A DNA stretch of 58,051 bases from an uncultured Fibrobacter sp. (GTDB lineage: Bacteria; Fibrobacterota; Fibrobacteria; Fibrobacterales; Fibrobacteraceae): contig NZ_CALEFV010000190.1 in assembly GCF_937877005.1 (NCBI RefSeq), positions 1 to 58,051 on the forward strand, read 5' to 3'. The notes below the pieces were generated by a model. The model made no database searches, was not told where the DNA came from, and worked only from the letters and a program-made list of their open reading frames with translations. Shown here in pieces: positions 7,963 to 15,386 of the stretch (position 1 is the stretch's first letter; every line of letters starts with the position of its first letter). The translations under genes and the position numbers were made by a program.

Positions 7963-9009
7963 ATGACTGGAAAAATTGGGGTTTTAGTTCTTGCGGCGAT
8001 AGCTGTTTCGTTTGCCGATGAAGGAACCTATATCCGTAATATATGCGATTCCCTACCTTTTAAGGATCCTTCCAAGGTGGAACTGCGGCTTAGCAAGCTT
8101 GAAGCGATTTCATGGTCCGGCTCGAAGGATCTTGCTCACAAGGATTCCGGCAAGGTGATGGACTATAGCGACGATTATACCAAACTTAATCCGCTGCGAG
8201 ATCAGTTTAAAAAGAATCTTCCTCTGTCTATTACGGCGGGCTGTAGCGAAACAAAGAATAACTTGTTCAAGTTCGCTAATTGGGATTCTAGATCCAAGAC
8301 CTGGATTGAAAACGATGAAAATAATGATTACGCTACCTGTATCATGGATGTCAACATCTATGAATTTCCTGACTTCAATGCGTCGAACTCCTACAATGTC
8401 CTGGCGTTGAGAAAGGGCTCCCTTCCTGAAGAGGATTCGTATACCAGTGATGAACTGATGGTCTCAAGAACTTTCGAGTTCAATTTCGAGTGGTGGTACT
8501 CTATTGCCATGTATACGGAGCTAGATACCATAAAGGGGACGGATGGTGGAATTTCGATAAGCGTTAGAAATCACTATGCGACTTCACTGGCGTTGGATTC
8601 CGCATCGGCCCTGAATCGCTCGATTGATTCGCTGAATGTTCCTGATTCTATTGCCAAGGTGCAGTATCAGCTGATACATGCAGTACTGTCTGATGCAAAC
8701 AAAATTCAGTCCTCTTCAAGCGCGCAGCCTACTTCTTCTGCGTCAGAGGATTGCGACGATGATCCGCGTCTTTCTTGCGGCTATGAGTCGAACAAGTCGT
8801 CATCCAGCATGGGATCCAGTTCTTCTGAGGAGGAAGAAACAACTCTCGCTGGCGGTTTGCTGAAGTCTCTGCGCGAATCGGCAGATGTCCGCGAAATCAG
8901 GCGCCTAGACGGCTCTCGTGTCAGTGCCTCCGAAACATTGAATCCTGGAGTCTATTATGTGAAGGGAGTCGATGGCCGTTGGAAAAAACGAATCGAGTTT
9001 CCTCGATAA
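7963..9009 (+). CDS. Exported protein of unknown function with Ser-rich linker and C-terminal sorting-like motif
   Basis: 348 residues. GGAGG lies upstream of the ATG, and the first ~18 residues (MTGKIGVLVLAAIAVSFA) are a signal peptide with cleavage expected after SFA. The central region (20-235) has several Cys and many Asp/Ser/Tyr residues and matches no family I recognise. Residues about 247-295 are a poly-serine linker (SSSSAQPTSSAS and SSSSMGSSSSEEE). The last ~30 residues (NPGVYYVKGVDGRWKKRIEF) resemble the C-terminal beta strands of type-9-like sorting domains seen in other proteins of this window. It is 17 bases after the kinase gene and may be co-transcribed. Confidence 0.75.
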   Translation: MTGKIGVLVLAAIAVSFADEGTYIRNICDSLPFKDPSKVELRLSKLEAISWSGSKDLAHKDSGKVMDYSDDYTKLNPLRDQFKKNLPLSITAGCSETKNNLFKFANWDSRSKTWIENDENNDYATCIMDVNIYEFPDFNASNSYNVLALRKGSLPEEDSYTSDELMVSRTFEFNFEWWYSIAMYTELDTIKGTDGGISISVRNHYATSLALDSASALNRSIDSLNVPDSIAKVQYQLIHAVLSDANKIQSSSSAQPTSSASEDCDDDPRLSCGYESNKSSSSMGSSSSEEEETTLAGGLLKSLRESADVREIRRLDGSRVSASETLNPGVYYVKGVDGRWKKRIEFPR

Positions 9010-9023
9010 ATTTTTGAATTTTG

Positions 9024-9029
9024 TATATT
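9024..9029 (+). promoter_or_regulatory. -10 box TATATT close to the gene at 9036
   Basis: TTTTGTATATT ends 7 bases before the ATG at 9036. If used, transcription would start at or within a base of the ATG, giving a leaderless message. No clear Shine-Dalgarno sequence precedes the ATG. Confidence 0.45.
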
Positions 9030-9035
9030 TACGTC

Positions 9036-9464
9036 ATGATCTATCTTGTTAAAGTAATTTCTTTTTCCCTATTGTTGTGCCTTACGGCCGCATTTGCCGA
9101 AGAAACCGTCCCCGCAGCATCTGAACCGGTTGCACCTTCGGTGGAGTCCGAACTTAAACAGGAACTCTCGACGCGCGATAGTCTCATGCAGGTGCAGGGA
9201 AATGCTTGTACCGTTGAAAAGGACTCACTGCGTGCCGTGATTGACTCTGAGAAGGCAAAAAGCGAAAACTGGGAAAAGAGCTACAATACAGTCAAGGCGA
9301 ATAACGAAACATGTGCCCAGATGTTGAGTACAACCATTCAGATTAACGAGAAAAATAAGGAAAAGGAAAAGAATGATCGTCAGGCTGCAGCCATGATGAC
9401 TTCGTCTTCTTTTTTCGGTGGTATTGGTGTTGGTCTCTTGATCATGTGGTTAATCATGAAGTGA
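9036..9464 (+). CDS. Small envelope protein with signal sequence, coiled coil and C-terminal transmembrane helix
   Basis: 142 residues from the ATG at 9036 (an upstream in-frame TTG at 9021 lies inside the promoter). Residues 1-20 are a signal peptide (IYLVKVISFSLLLCLTAAFA, cleavage after AFA). A Glu/Lys-rich helix (about 40-115) with regularly spaced Leu/Val looks like a coiled coil and contains two Cys. The C terminus, about 120-141 (SSFFGGIGVGLLIMWLIMK), is a transmembrane helix with a glycine patch. The topology is a periplasmic coiled coil held at its C-terminal end. No known family recognised. Confidence 0.7.
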   Translation: MIYLVKVISFSLLLCLTAAFAEETVPAASEPVAPSVESELKQELSTRDSLMQVQGNACTVEKDSLRAVIDSEKAKSENWEKSYNTVKANNETCAQMLSTTIQINEKNKEKEKNDRQAAAMMTSSSFFGGIGVGLLIMWLIMK

Positions 9465-9477
9465 TTCCTAGGTGCTT

Positions 9478-11034
9478 ATGAAAAAAAGATACCCTGTTTT
9501 TGTAAGCCTGCTTCTGTGCGCGGGCTTTTGTTTTGCAAAAAAGAATGCAGTTCCTGCAGGACCGTTCCAGTCCGGACGCGTTCTCGAGAAAATGTCTTCC
9601 TTGCCGATGGCTACGGCTGAAATATCCGATTTTATGCCAGAAAAGAATCTGGTGTTTGTCGTTGGCGGGGAGAAAGTCCTAGAAATCGTCGATCTGAAAA
9701 ATCCGGCGTTTCCGAAAAAAGTGGCCGAGGTTCGGGTTCCGGGGAACGCTTCTAGTGTGAGTGTACATGGAGACTTGGTTGCGGTAAGCCTGATTGATGA
9801 CGAAGCTTGGAAGGATGGCCAGGTGCAGGTGATGCGCTACACGGACAGTCTTGAGGTCCTTGGATTGTTTAGGGTATGTAGCCAGCCGGATATGATTAAA
9901 TGGACTCCTGATGGCCGTAATTTGCTGGTGGCCTGCGAAGGGTCGCCAAGCGATGATTTTGTAGAGGACCCTGAAGGGGGAATTGCAATTCTTTCCGTGC
10001 CCGATGCATCGAGTGCGGAATCGTGGGTTAATCCTGAACTGAATGTCGTTCGTTTTGATAATCTGGATACGGCATCATTGAAGGCTGCTGGCGTTCGTGC
10101 TCCTGGAACACAAGGCTTTGTGAGGTCGCTGGAGCCGGAGTACATCACCATCTCCGAAGATTCGCGGACGGCGTGGGTGAGCCTGCAGGAAAACAATGCT
10201 ATTGCCAAGCTGGATGTTCAAGCGAAAAGGGTGTCTCGCGTGTTTCCATTAGGGTATGTGGATCACTCTAAGCCGGGTTTTGGATTGGATGCGGTTAGCG
10301 ACAAGGAAATTCGCATAGTGAATTATCCATTACGTGGTTTGCGTCAGCCCGATGGCATAGCGTCGTTCTCGTTAGGAGGCAAGAACTATGTGCTGACGGC
10401 GAATGAGGGCGCTCCTGTCAATGATTACAAGGCTTGGACGGATGAAACGACTCCGGTGATGCTTGCTCAGCAGGAAGTCCTGGATCGCTATGTGTTTAGG
10501 GATGCCTTGCTGAAAGAACTGTCGAACATGACTGTTAGCGGTATGGAACATTGCACGAGGTCCCCTGATAAGACGCCCAATGGAAAGTGCCCTTATGCTT
10601 ACTCTTTCGGTAGCCGTTCCGTGAGTTTGTTTGACGGTAGCGACGGAAAGCTTCTGTGGGATTCCGGCGAATTGTTCGAGCGTATGGTAGCGCGGCTTGC
10701 TCCCGATTATTTTAACTGGAATTCCAAGAAGGGTAAGGTGAAAATGGATAGCCGTAGCCCGGATAAGGGATGTGAACCTGAAAATCTGACAGTTGGAATA
10801 GTCAACCATAGGCGTTATGTCTTTGTTGGGCTAGAGCGGACTGCAGGTATTGCTGTCTTCGATATGACGAATTTAGATGCGCCAGTCCTCGTCGACTTCT
10901 TGATTGATCCGCTAGATCGGGGACCCGAGGGCATTTTGTTCATTCCTGCGGATAAAAGCCCACTTGCAGGACAGGCGCTTTTAATCGTAGGATTTGAATT
11001 CAGCAAGTCTTTGACCATTTATATGGTAAAATAG
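9478..11034 (+). CDS. Exported beta-propeller protein, choice-of-anchor I-like
   Basis: 518 residues from the ATG at 9478 (a GTG two codons earlier is possible). Signal peptide KKRYPVFVSLLLCAGFCFA is cleaved around residue 20. The rest has repeating beta-propeller blades: VFVVGGEKVLEIVDLKNP, WTPDGRNLLVACEGSPSDD, LEPEYITISEDSRTAWVSLQ, and YVLTANEGAPVNDY near residue 310. The EPEYI and TANEGAP motifs are typical of the choice-of-anchor I family, related to phytase-like/alkaline-phosphatase-like propellers. Enzymatic activity cannot be stated; surface or periplasmic binding role likely. It follows the previous gene by 13 bases. Confidence 0.75.
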   Translation: MKKRYPVFVSLLLCAGFCFAKKNAVPAGPFQSGRVLEKMSSLPMATAEISDFMPEKNLVFVVGGEKVLEIVDLKNPAFPKKVAEVRVPGNASSVSVHGDLVAVSLIDDEAWKDGQVQVMRYTDSLEVLGLFRVCSQPDMIKWTPDGRNLLVACEGSPSDDFVEDPEGGIAILSVPDASSAESWVNPELNVVRFDNLDTASLKAAGVRAPGTQGFVRSLEPEYITISEDSRTAWVSLQENNAIAKLDVQAKRVSRVFPLGYVDHSKPGFGLDAVSDKEIRIVNYPLRGLRQPDGIASFSLGGKNYVLTANEGAPVNDYKAWTDETTPVMLAQQEVLDRYVFRDALLKELSNMTVSGMEHCTRSPDKTPNGKCPYAYSFGSRSVSLFDGSDGKLLWDSGELFERMVARLAPDYFNWNSKKGKVKMDSRSPDKGCEPENLTVGIVNHRRYVFVGLERTAGIAVFDMTNLDAPVLVDFLIDPLDRGPEGILFIPADKSPLAGQALLIVGFEFSKSLTIYMVK

Positions 11035-11059
11035 GTGCCGTTCCGTAATAAATCTTTTG

Positions 11060-11065
11060 TATATT
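11060..11065 (+). promoter_or_regulatory. -10 box TATATT of the superoxide dismutase gene
   Basis: TTTTGTATATT at 11055-11065 matches the -10 pattern seen before other genes here; no good -35 box is visible. Transcription would start near 11072, leaving a leader of about 35 bases with AAAGAGG before the ATG at 11108. Confidence 0.45.
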
Positions 11066-11107
11066 GAAAAGGTAACCATCGCTAAGGCGACTAACAAAGA
11101 GGTTCCC

Positions 11108-11707
11108 ATGACCAATCCTATTAATGGAAAATTTGAAATGCCTGCTCTCCCGTATGCGGCTTCTGAACTTGCCCCAGCCCTGAGTGCGGAAACCATTGAA
11201 TTCCACTACGGAAAGCATTTGCAGACCTATCTTAACAATTTGAATGCGGCTCTTCCGGGCAGCGCCTTTGAAGGCAAGTCCCTCGAAGAAATTGTGAAGA
11301 CTGCCGAAGGGGGTGTCTTTAACAATGCTGGACAGTTCCTGAACCATTCTATGTACTTTCTGCAGTTTGCTGCCCCCAAGGCAAATAATGCTCCGGCAGG
11401 GATGATTGCCGAAGCGATTGCACGCGATTTTGGCTCGTTTGAAAAATTCCAGGAAGAATTCCAGGCGAAGGGTGCCGGTCTGTTCGGTTCGGGCTGGGTT
11501 TGGCTCTCTGCCGATGCAAGCGGCAAGCTGGTGATCACTCAGGAAGGCAATGCGCAGAATCCGCTGACCAAGGGTCTGAAGCCCCTCCTTACGTTTGATG
11601 TCTGGGAACACGCCTACTACATCGACTACCGTAACCGCCGCCCGGATTATCTTAAGGCGTTGTGGAGTATTGTCAATTGGGATGAAGTGAATAAGCGTCT
11701 CGGCTAG
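11108..11707 (+). CDS. sodB: Superoxide dismutase (Fe or Mn)
   Basis: 199 residues from the ATG at 11108, chosen for its AAAGAGG ribosome binding site; upstream codons to 11057 are open but lie in the promoter. It dismutates superoxide to oxygen and peroxide in the cytoplasm. Metal ligands are visible: His33 (EFHYGKH), His80 (FLNHSMYF), Asp164 and His168 (FDVWEHAYYIDY). GSGWVWLS and NPLTKGLKPLL are also conserved. The metal cannot be fixed from the sequence, so the symbol is by similarity only. A single-gene transcript ending at the hairpin 17 bases downstream is likely. Confidence 0.93.
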   Translation: MTNPINGKFEMPALPYAASELAPALSAETIEFHYGKHLQTYLNNLNAALPGSAFEGKSLEEIVKTAEGGVFNNAGQFLNHSMYFLQFAAPKANNAPAGMIAEAIARDFGSFEKFQEEFQAKGAGLFGSGWVWLSADASGKLVITQEGNAQNPLTKGLKPLLTFDVWEHAYYIDYRNRRPDYLKALWSIVNWDEVNKRLG

Positions 11708-11723
11708 TCGATTGAAACTAATA

Positions 11724-11757
11724 AAAAAACGGTGGCCTCGTGAGGCCGCCGTTTTTT
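11724..11757. terminator. Bidirectional intrinsic terminator
   Basis: A-run, then GGTGGCCTC / GAGGCCGCC stem with a 2-base loop (one G-U pair) and a T6 run; on the other strand the A-run becomes the T tail. It sits between the convergent superoxide dismutase gene and the membrane protein gene. Confidence 0.85.
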
Positions 11758-12241
11758 AATAGTCTTGTTTTGGTGGTAATACGAATTTCAATATGATTGG
11801 CACGAAAACCATGATTAGAATTTGTGCTGCGACAAAGCAGATGATTTGTGAACTGATGAGCATCGGCAAGAATGGAGGCTTGTGACCGGCAGGAATCAGT
11901 GCGAAATAGGCGAAGGTAACGAGAACCGTCGTGAGAAACGGAGTGTAGATGAGGTTCGTTGCTAGCGAAAGGATGAAACTTGTCTTCGGGGTTCGCGGCT
12001 GCAGATGGAACTTGCGTCCGAGAGCGGCATTGACCTTCGGTACTGGCACTAGGAATCCGATAATTAGGCTGACGACGAAACTGAGTACGAAACTTTCCAG
12101 AAAGCCGATGACGATGGGTGCCATGGGCATTTCGGCTGGGCGGTCTGCGAGCATATTTCCAATGAGGGAAAGGGTTAGGCTCATCAGAAAAGCCATGATA
12201 ACTGAAATTTTAATGCCGATTTTTTTTGCGTCTTTTTCCAT
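11756..12241 (-). CDS. Four-helix membrane protein, DUF2798-like
   Basis: 161 residues. Four hydrophobic segments: about 12-32, 42-66, 90-115 and 128-150. The first two helices and the last two have a similar layout (two-helix duplication), with conserved-looking MPMAPIVIGFLESFVLSFVV and a matching second half. The arrangement resembles DUF2798-type proteins, but I am not certain of the family and know no function. It ends within the terminator shared with sodB. The GH45 gene lies upstream on the same strand with a 30-base gap, so they may be co-transcribed. Confidence 0.65.
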   Translation of the reverse strand: MEKDAKKIGIKISVIMAFLMSLTLSLIGNMLADRPAEMPMAPIVIGFLESFVLSFVVSLIIGFLVPVPKVNAALGRKFHLQPRTPKTSFILSLATNLIYTPFLTTVLVTFAYFALIPAGHKPPFLPMLISSQIICFVAAQILIMVFVPIILKFVLPPKQDY

Positions 12242-12271
12242 TGTACAAAAATAGTTAAAACATTTGAGGAA

Positions 12272-13378
12272 CTACTCGATGGCTTCGACGAAGTCACCCG
12301 GCTTATAAATGGACCAGTCTTCCTGATATTTGAAATTGTTGTCTATTTCAGTGTTGATAGTTGACTTGTACTTGTCAACCAGGTATTGTGGGCACTCGAC
12401 CTCCTCTATCCTATGCATGGGCATATTTGCTCCGTTGAACCAGTTTGCAGACCAAAGGCAGCCGGCAAGCAGGTTGTCCTCGCCATCGAAGGCAATCTGG
12501 CATTTTTCGCGAATGCATTCCTGGATTATTTGTGCGTTCTCGAATCCCAGGGAGTTATAACATTCCGTGGTGAATCCACCGTAAGCGTCGCCCCATTCGG
12601 TATTGTTGTTTGGAACCATCTGAGGGAGAACTTCGGAATGTATTCCCATGCCGCTTCCAGGAATCATGAGGTCAACTTGGGTATTGTAACCGTCGGAACC
12701 CTGCGCCAGGATCATGACGATCATGTGTTTTCCCTTGATGCTCTTTGTTGCTTGAGATTCGGTGTATTTGGCATCTCCAGTGAACTGGATATGGAGGCAT
12801 TTGCCACACAGGAGTTCCTTTTGAGAGTATGCGGCGGCGAATCCGTAGGCAAGTGTATCGTTTACGGCGATGGGAGCCATGTCTGTACATGTGAATGCTC
12901 CCTGGGATGGATTCTTGGAATCACAGGCGTTTATTGCGGCTGCGTATACTCCGGTAATTCCGTCCTTGGATAATGTATAGGCAGGAATTTCGTAGCTGTG
13001 TACGCTACAGGTCCTAGGAGCTCCGTAGGAATCCTTGTAGGGATCTGTACCGAATCTCTTTAGTAATTCTGGATCAGTGCAATTGGGAGAACATGCATCC
13101 CAGTATGCTGCGGCAAATCCCGAATCTCCGTCTGTGAGAATGTTCTTGTATTCTGCGACAGGGTAATCCTTAATGGACTTCATGTTGCCCTTGTCCTTGA
13201 TCGTGGGACCCGTTTTGATGATTGATTCGCTGGAGGAGGGGTCTTCCTGGGAGGAAGAGGACGATTCTATTTGAGACGAAGATTCCGGTTGTGGTTCTGC
13301 ACTAGACGAGGCGTCGTCACTGCAGCCAAAAAAAGAAAAAACTGCTGCGGAAAGTGTGGTAAAAAGAATTTTTTTCAT
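12272..13378 (-). CDS. Glycoside hydrolase family 45 endoglucanase, lipoprotein
   Basis: 368 residues from the ATG at 13378, which has AAAAGG 9 bases upstream; the in-frame ATG at 13387 directly abuts that site and is less likely. Lipoprotein signal with lipobox ending FFGC (Cys19), then a Ser-rich linker (24-51). The catalytic domain starts near residue 75. GH45 hallmarks: AAAYWDACSPNC (Asp94, catalytic base in the family), LLCGKCLHIQF, VDLMIPGSGMG (Asp236, catalytic acid) and WGDAYGGFTTECYNS. GH45 enzymes invert beta-1,4-glucan bonds. Lipidation suggests display on the cell envelope facing cellulose. Confidence 0.9.
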   Translation of the reverse strand: MKKILFTTLSAAVFSFFGCSDDASSSAEPQPESSSQIESSSSSQEDPSSSESIIKTGPTIKDKGNMKSIKDYPVAEYKNILTDGDSGFAAAYWDACSPNCTDPELLKRFGTDPYKDSYGAPRTCSVHSYEIPAYTLSKDGITGVYAAAINACDSKNPSQGAFTCTDMAPIAVNDTLAYGFAAAYSQKELLCGKCLHIQFTGDAKYTESQATKSIKGKHMIVMILAQGSDGYNTQVDLMIPGSGMGIHSEVLPQMVPNNNTEWGDAYGGFTTECYNSLGFENAQIIQECIREKCQIAFDGEDNLLAGCLWSANWFNGANMPMHRIEEVECPQYLVDKYKSTINTEIDNNFKYQEDWSIYKPGDFVEAIE

Positions 13379-13418
13379 GTATTTCATCCTTTTATGAGTT
13401 GCCCAATAAAAAATAACA

Positions 13419-13424
13419 TATATT
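13419..13424 (+). promoter_or_regulatory. -10 box TATATT between the divergent GH45 and PH-domain genes
   Basis: TATATT at 13419-13424, embedded in an AT-rich 95-base divergent region. A minus-strand ATATATG at the same place could serve GH45. -35 elements are unclear (TTGCCC at 13399 has a spacer of only 14). Confidence 0.35.
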
Positions 13425-13473
13425 GATTAAAGAATGAATGTTTAAATTGGAAATGAGTCGAAGGGATGTTCTT

Positions 13474-14106
13474 ATGGACAGTGATTTGACGCTTTTGATA
13501 GGGAAGGACGAGAAAATTCTCTATGCCGGAAAGCCCGACAAGAGGTGCTTCATCTTTGAATGCATTTTCAATCCGCTGCTCCCGTTTGCAATTGTTTGGG
13601 GACTTATCGACCTGTTCTTTATCGGAGCCGCCTTTTCTTCGGACAAGGCGAACGAAACGGCCTTGTTTATTGTTCCCTTCATGGCACTTCACCTGCTGCC
13701 CGTCTGGATTTATTTGGGTGGTGCTTTACTCTCGTTTAAGCACTACCGCAACAAGGCCTATGTCGTTACGGACAAGGGAATCTATACATCCGGCGGAATT
13801 TTCGCAAGAACATACAAGTCAAAACCCTTCGCGGAACTTTCGCATGTGGACTTGCACCGCGGCATTTTTGATCAGTGGTTTGGCGTGGGAGATATTATAA
13901 CGACCTCGGCACAGTCCAATCCTGCGACGTTGAACGGTCGCAGGACTTCTGCCAACGCGGGCATTTCCATCGACAGCATCGCCGATTACGCCGAAGTGTA
14001 CAAGCTCGTGAAAAAACTGCAAGAAGACATCTACACCGATGTGATGTACCCCAACGACTTGCGGCCCAAGGAAAATCACGGGTATAAAACCAGGTATCGC
14101 GGCTAA
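13474..14106 (+). CDS. Membrane protein with bacterial PH domain (bPH2/YdbS-like)
   Basis: About 210 residues from the ATG at 13474, chosen because GAAGGGA lies 8 bases upstream; ATGs at 13438 and 13453 lack such a site. Two hydrophobic segments (about 30-52 and 65-92) are followed by KAYVVTDKGIYTSGGIFARTY, the typical opening of a bPH2 (DUF304) domain after a membrane hairpin, and VDLHRGIFDQWFGVGDI, its second conserved part. Such proteins are envelope-associated in many bacteria, with no general function known. It converges on the L,D-transpeptidase gene with a 4-base gap. Confidence 0.75.
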   Translation: MDSDLTLLIGKDEKILYAGKPDKRCFIFECIFNPLLPFAIVWGLIDLFFIGAAFSSDKANETALFIVPFMALHLLPVWIYLGGALLSFKHYRNKAYVVTDKGIYTSGGIFARTYKSKPFAELSHVDLHRGIFDQWFGVGDIITTSAQSNPATLNGRRTSANAGISIDSIADYAEVYKLVKKLQEDIYTDVMYPNDLRPKENHGYKTRYRG

Positions 14107-14110
14107 AAAC

Positions 14111-14551
14111 TTAGGGAACGATGGTTATCGGAGTTCCGTCTTTGACGGCTTCGTAGATTTCTTCGATTTCGTCGTTGGTGACGGCGATGCAGCCGGCGGT
14201 CCAGTCCTTCCACTTGTGCCAGAATTTAAAGAGGAATGCGGGAACCTTGTTCGGGTAGCCGTGAATCATGATGTTGCCGCCGGGCTCGTAATTGCCTTCT
14301 TTTGCGGCCTCGATTTGCTCCGCGTTCGGGTACGAAATTCGGAGCGATAAATGGAACTTGCTTTTGGGGTTGTGAAGCACGATGGTGTATTCGCCTTCGG
14401 GTGTCTTGTTGTCACCGGACTTGACTTTCGCTCCCACAGGATTCTTGCCCAACGAAATCCTGTACGTCTTGACGATGTACTCGCCATTGCGCAAGTGCAT
14501 TTGGCGCTTCGCCTTTTCTACGAGAATGTTGTCGATAGGTGAGGGGAGCAT
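14111..14551 (-). CDS. L,D-transpeptidase (YkuD domain) family protein
   Basis: 146 residues, almost the whole of which is the YkuD catalytic domain. Motifs: the PEGEYTIV segment (51-58), GGNIMIHGYPN (His97) and DWTAGCIAVTNDEIEEIY with the catalytic Cys121 (canonical HGxx ... S/T-x-G-C). L,D-transpeptidases form 3-3 cross-links in peptidoglycan or attach proteins to it. No signal peptide is evident at this start (MLPSPIDNILVEKAKR), and no better upstream start is seen. This is common among small ErfK/YkuD proteins of uncertain location. Confidence 0.85.
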   Translation of the reverse strand: MLPSPIDNILVEKAKRQMHLRNGEYIVKTYRISLGKNPVGAKVKSGDNKTPEGEYTIVLHNPKSKFHLSLRISYPNAEQIEAAKEGNYEPGGNIMIHGYPNKVPAFLFKFWHKWKDWTAGCIAVTNDEIEEIYEAVKDGTPITIVP

Positions 14552-14642
14552 GGGTTGAAATGTAGTTTTTTAGAACTCGCTGTTGAACTTGATTATTTGT
14601 GGTCTGCGACAGATAACACAATGTAAAATTTTTGCACGCCCC

Positions 14643-14671
14643 TTGCCAAATAATTAAAACTTAGGTACAAT
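14643..14671 (+). promoter_or_regulatory. Sigma-70-type promoter upstream of the stacked hairpins
   Basis: TTGCCA at 14643-14648, 17-base spacer, TACAAT at 14666-14671. Start predicted near 14678, only a few bases before the first hairpin. Confidence 0.6.
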
Positions 14672-14677
14672 TACTGC

Positions 14678-14726
14678 ATCCCCGAACGCATCTCGTCTAA
14701 GGAAAGGCGAGGTGCGTTCTTTTTCG
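14678..14726 (+). ncRNA. Candidate short terminated RNA or attenuator
   Basis: From the predicted start, GAACGCATCTCG pairs with CGAGGTGCGTTC (12 bp, one G-U) across a 12-base loop and is followed by T5: a textbook intrinsic terminator within 50 bases of the start. Transcripts that pass would meet the second hairpin at 14735-14805 before the 63-residue gene. It does not match an RNA family I know. Confidence 0.4.
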
Positions 14727-14885
14727 CTTGTAGCGCTAACGCATTGGCCTCGGCAATGGAAATAAGTGAACTTATTTCCGCTGCTCTCGGCTTAGTGCGT
14801 TTTTATTTGGACTTTTCCGCCCAAAGAGAAAGAACGCCTCTAAAAAACAACCAGTCGCAAATGCGACCATAACAATGGAGGCTAT

Positions 14886-15077
14886 ATGAAGTCTAAAGAA
14901 ATTTTTTCGACAGTTTTTGCCAAGGCTGAAGATCTGGCAAATGAAATGACGCTGCATAATACGCGGGTGAAAAGGCTGGTCAAGCAAAAAAAAATTGAAA
15001 AGGAATATGTGGACAATAATCGTGCCGTCCGCAAAATGTTGCATGACCGTGGGATTGATGGCTCAAATAGAAAGTAA
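14886..15077 (+). CDS. Small charged protein of unknown function
   Basis: 63 residues with GGAGG 4 bases before the ATG. The composition is strongly basic/helical (KRLVKQKKIEKEY), predicted mostly alpha-helical with no signal or membrane segment. It lies just upstream of a toxin-antitoxin pair on the same strand, 39 bases away, behind the structured leader. I do not recognise a family. It may be an additional component of the module or an independent small regulator. Confidence 0.6.
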   Translation: MKSKEIFSTVFAKAEDLANEMTLHNTRVKRLVKQKKIEKEYVDNNRAVRKMLHDRGIDGSNRK

Positions 15078-15087
15078 AGAAAAAATC

Positions 15088-15116
15088 TTGACAGGAGTAA
15101 AGAAATAATATAAATT
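15088..15116 (+). promoter_or_regulatory. Promoter of the toxin-antitoxin pair
   Basis: TTGACA at 15088-15093 and TAAATT at 15111-15116 with a 17-base spacer (TATAAA at 15109 with spacer 15 is an alternative). Transcription would begin around 15121-15123, inside the annotated toxin N terminus, so the toxin may start at the later ATG (15165) when this promoter is used. Confidence 0.45.
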
Positions 15117-15386
15117 ATGAGAAGAGTCATTTTAAAGAAGAAAATTGTGAAGGCTGTCGCAATTATGCCAAAGAGAGAAAGGATTCTTTTTGACAAACTT
15201 GTGGAGGACTTGAAAGAAAAAGGACCGGTTCTGCCAAATTGGCCGAACTACAAAAAACTCACTGATACGAATATGTATCATTGCCATCTTTCTTACCATT
15301 GGGTGGCGTGTTGGATTGAAACAATTGAAGGAATTGAATTGGAGGTCACTTATGTTGGAAGCCGTGAAAATGCGCCTTACAAGTAA
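15117..15386 (+). CDS. HigB/RelE-like mRNA interferase toxin
   Basis: 89 residues. The C-terminal half DTNMYHCHLSYHWVACW ... LEVTYVGSRENAPY matches the short RelE-superfamily toxins found beside XRE-type antitoxins, with conserved HCHL, the W-V-A-C-W strand and the YVGSRE-AP ending. Members cleave mRNA, usually on the ribosome. The first ATG (15117) has no near ribosome binding site; an in-frame ATG at 15165 gives a 73-residue protein, still covering the conserved part. The gene overlaps the antitoxin start by 35 bases, with toxin first as in higBA. Confidence 0.75.
   Translation: MRRVILKKKIVKAVAIMPKRERILFDKLVEDLKEKGPVLPNWPNYKKLTDTNMYHCHLSYHWVACWIETIEGIELEVTYVGSRENAPYK

Larger units (their letters stand above)
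14552..14885. other. Gene-free 334-base region with promoter and stacked hairpins
   Basis: No convincing ORF. It holds, in order: an AT-rich stretch, a good promoter (14643-14671), a terminator-like hairpin (14684-14726), a second structured segment with a perfect 10-bp stem (14758-14779) enclosed by AACGCA/TGCGTT arms and ending in a T run (to about 14805), a G/A-rich stretch, a 6-bp palindrome GTCGCA-AA-TGCGAC (14854-14867), and a GGAGG ribosome binding site for the gene at 14886. Confidence 0.7.

Noticed and set aside
14678..14805. Known RNA families (6S RNA, tmRNA, TPP or other riboswitch) for the stacked hairpins
   Set aside because: No matching conserved sequence blocks or overall shape seen; kept only as an unclassified candidate.
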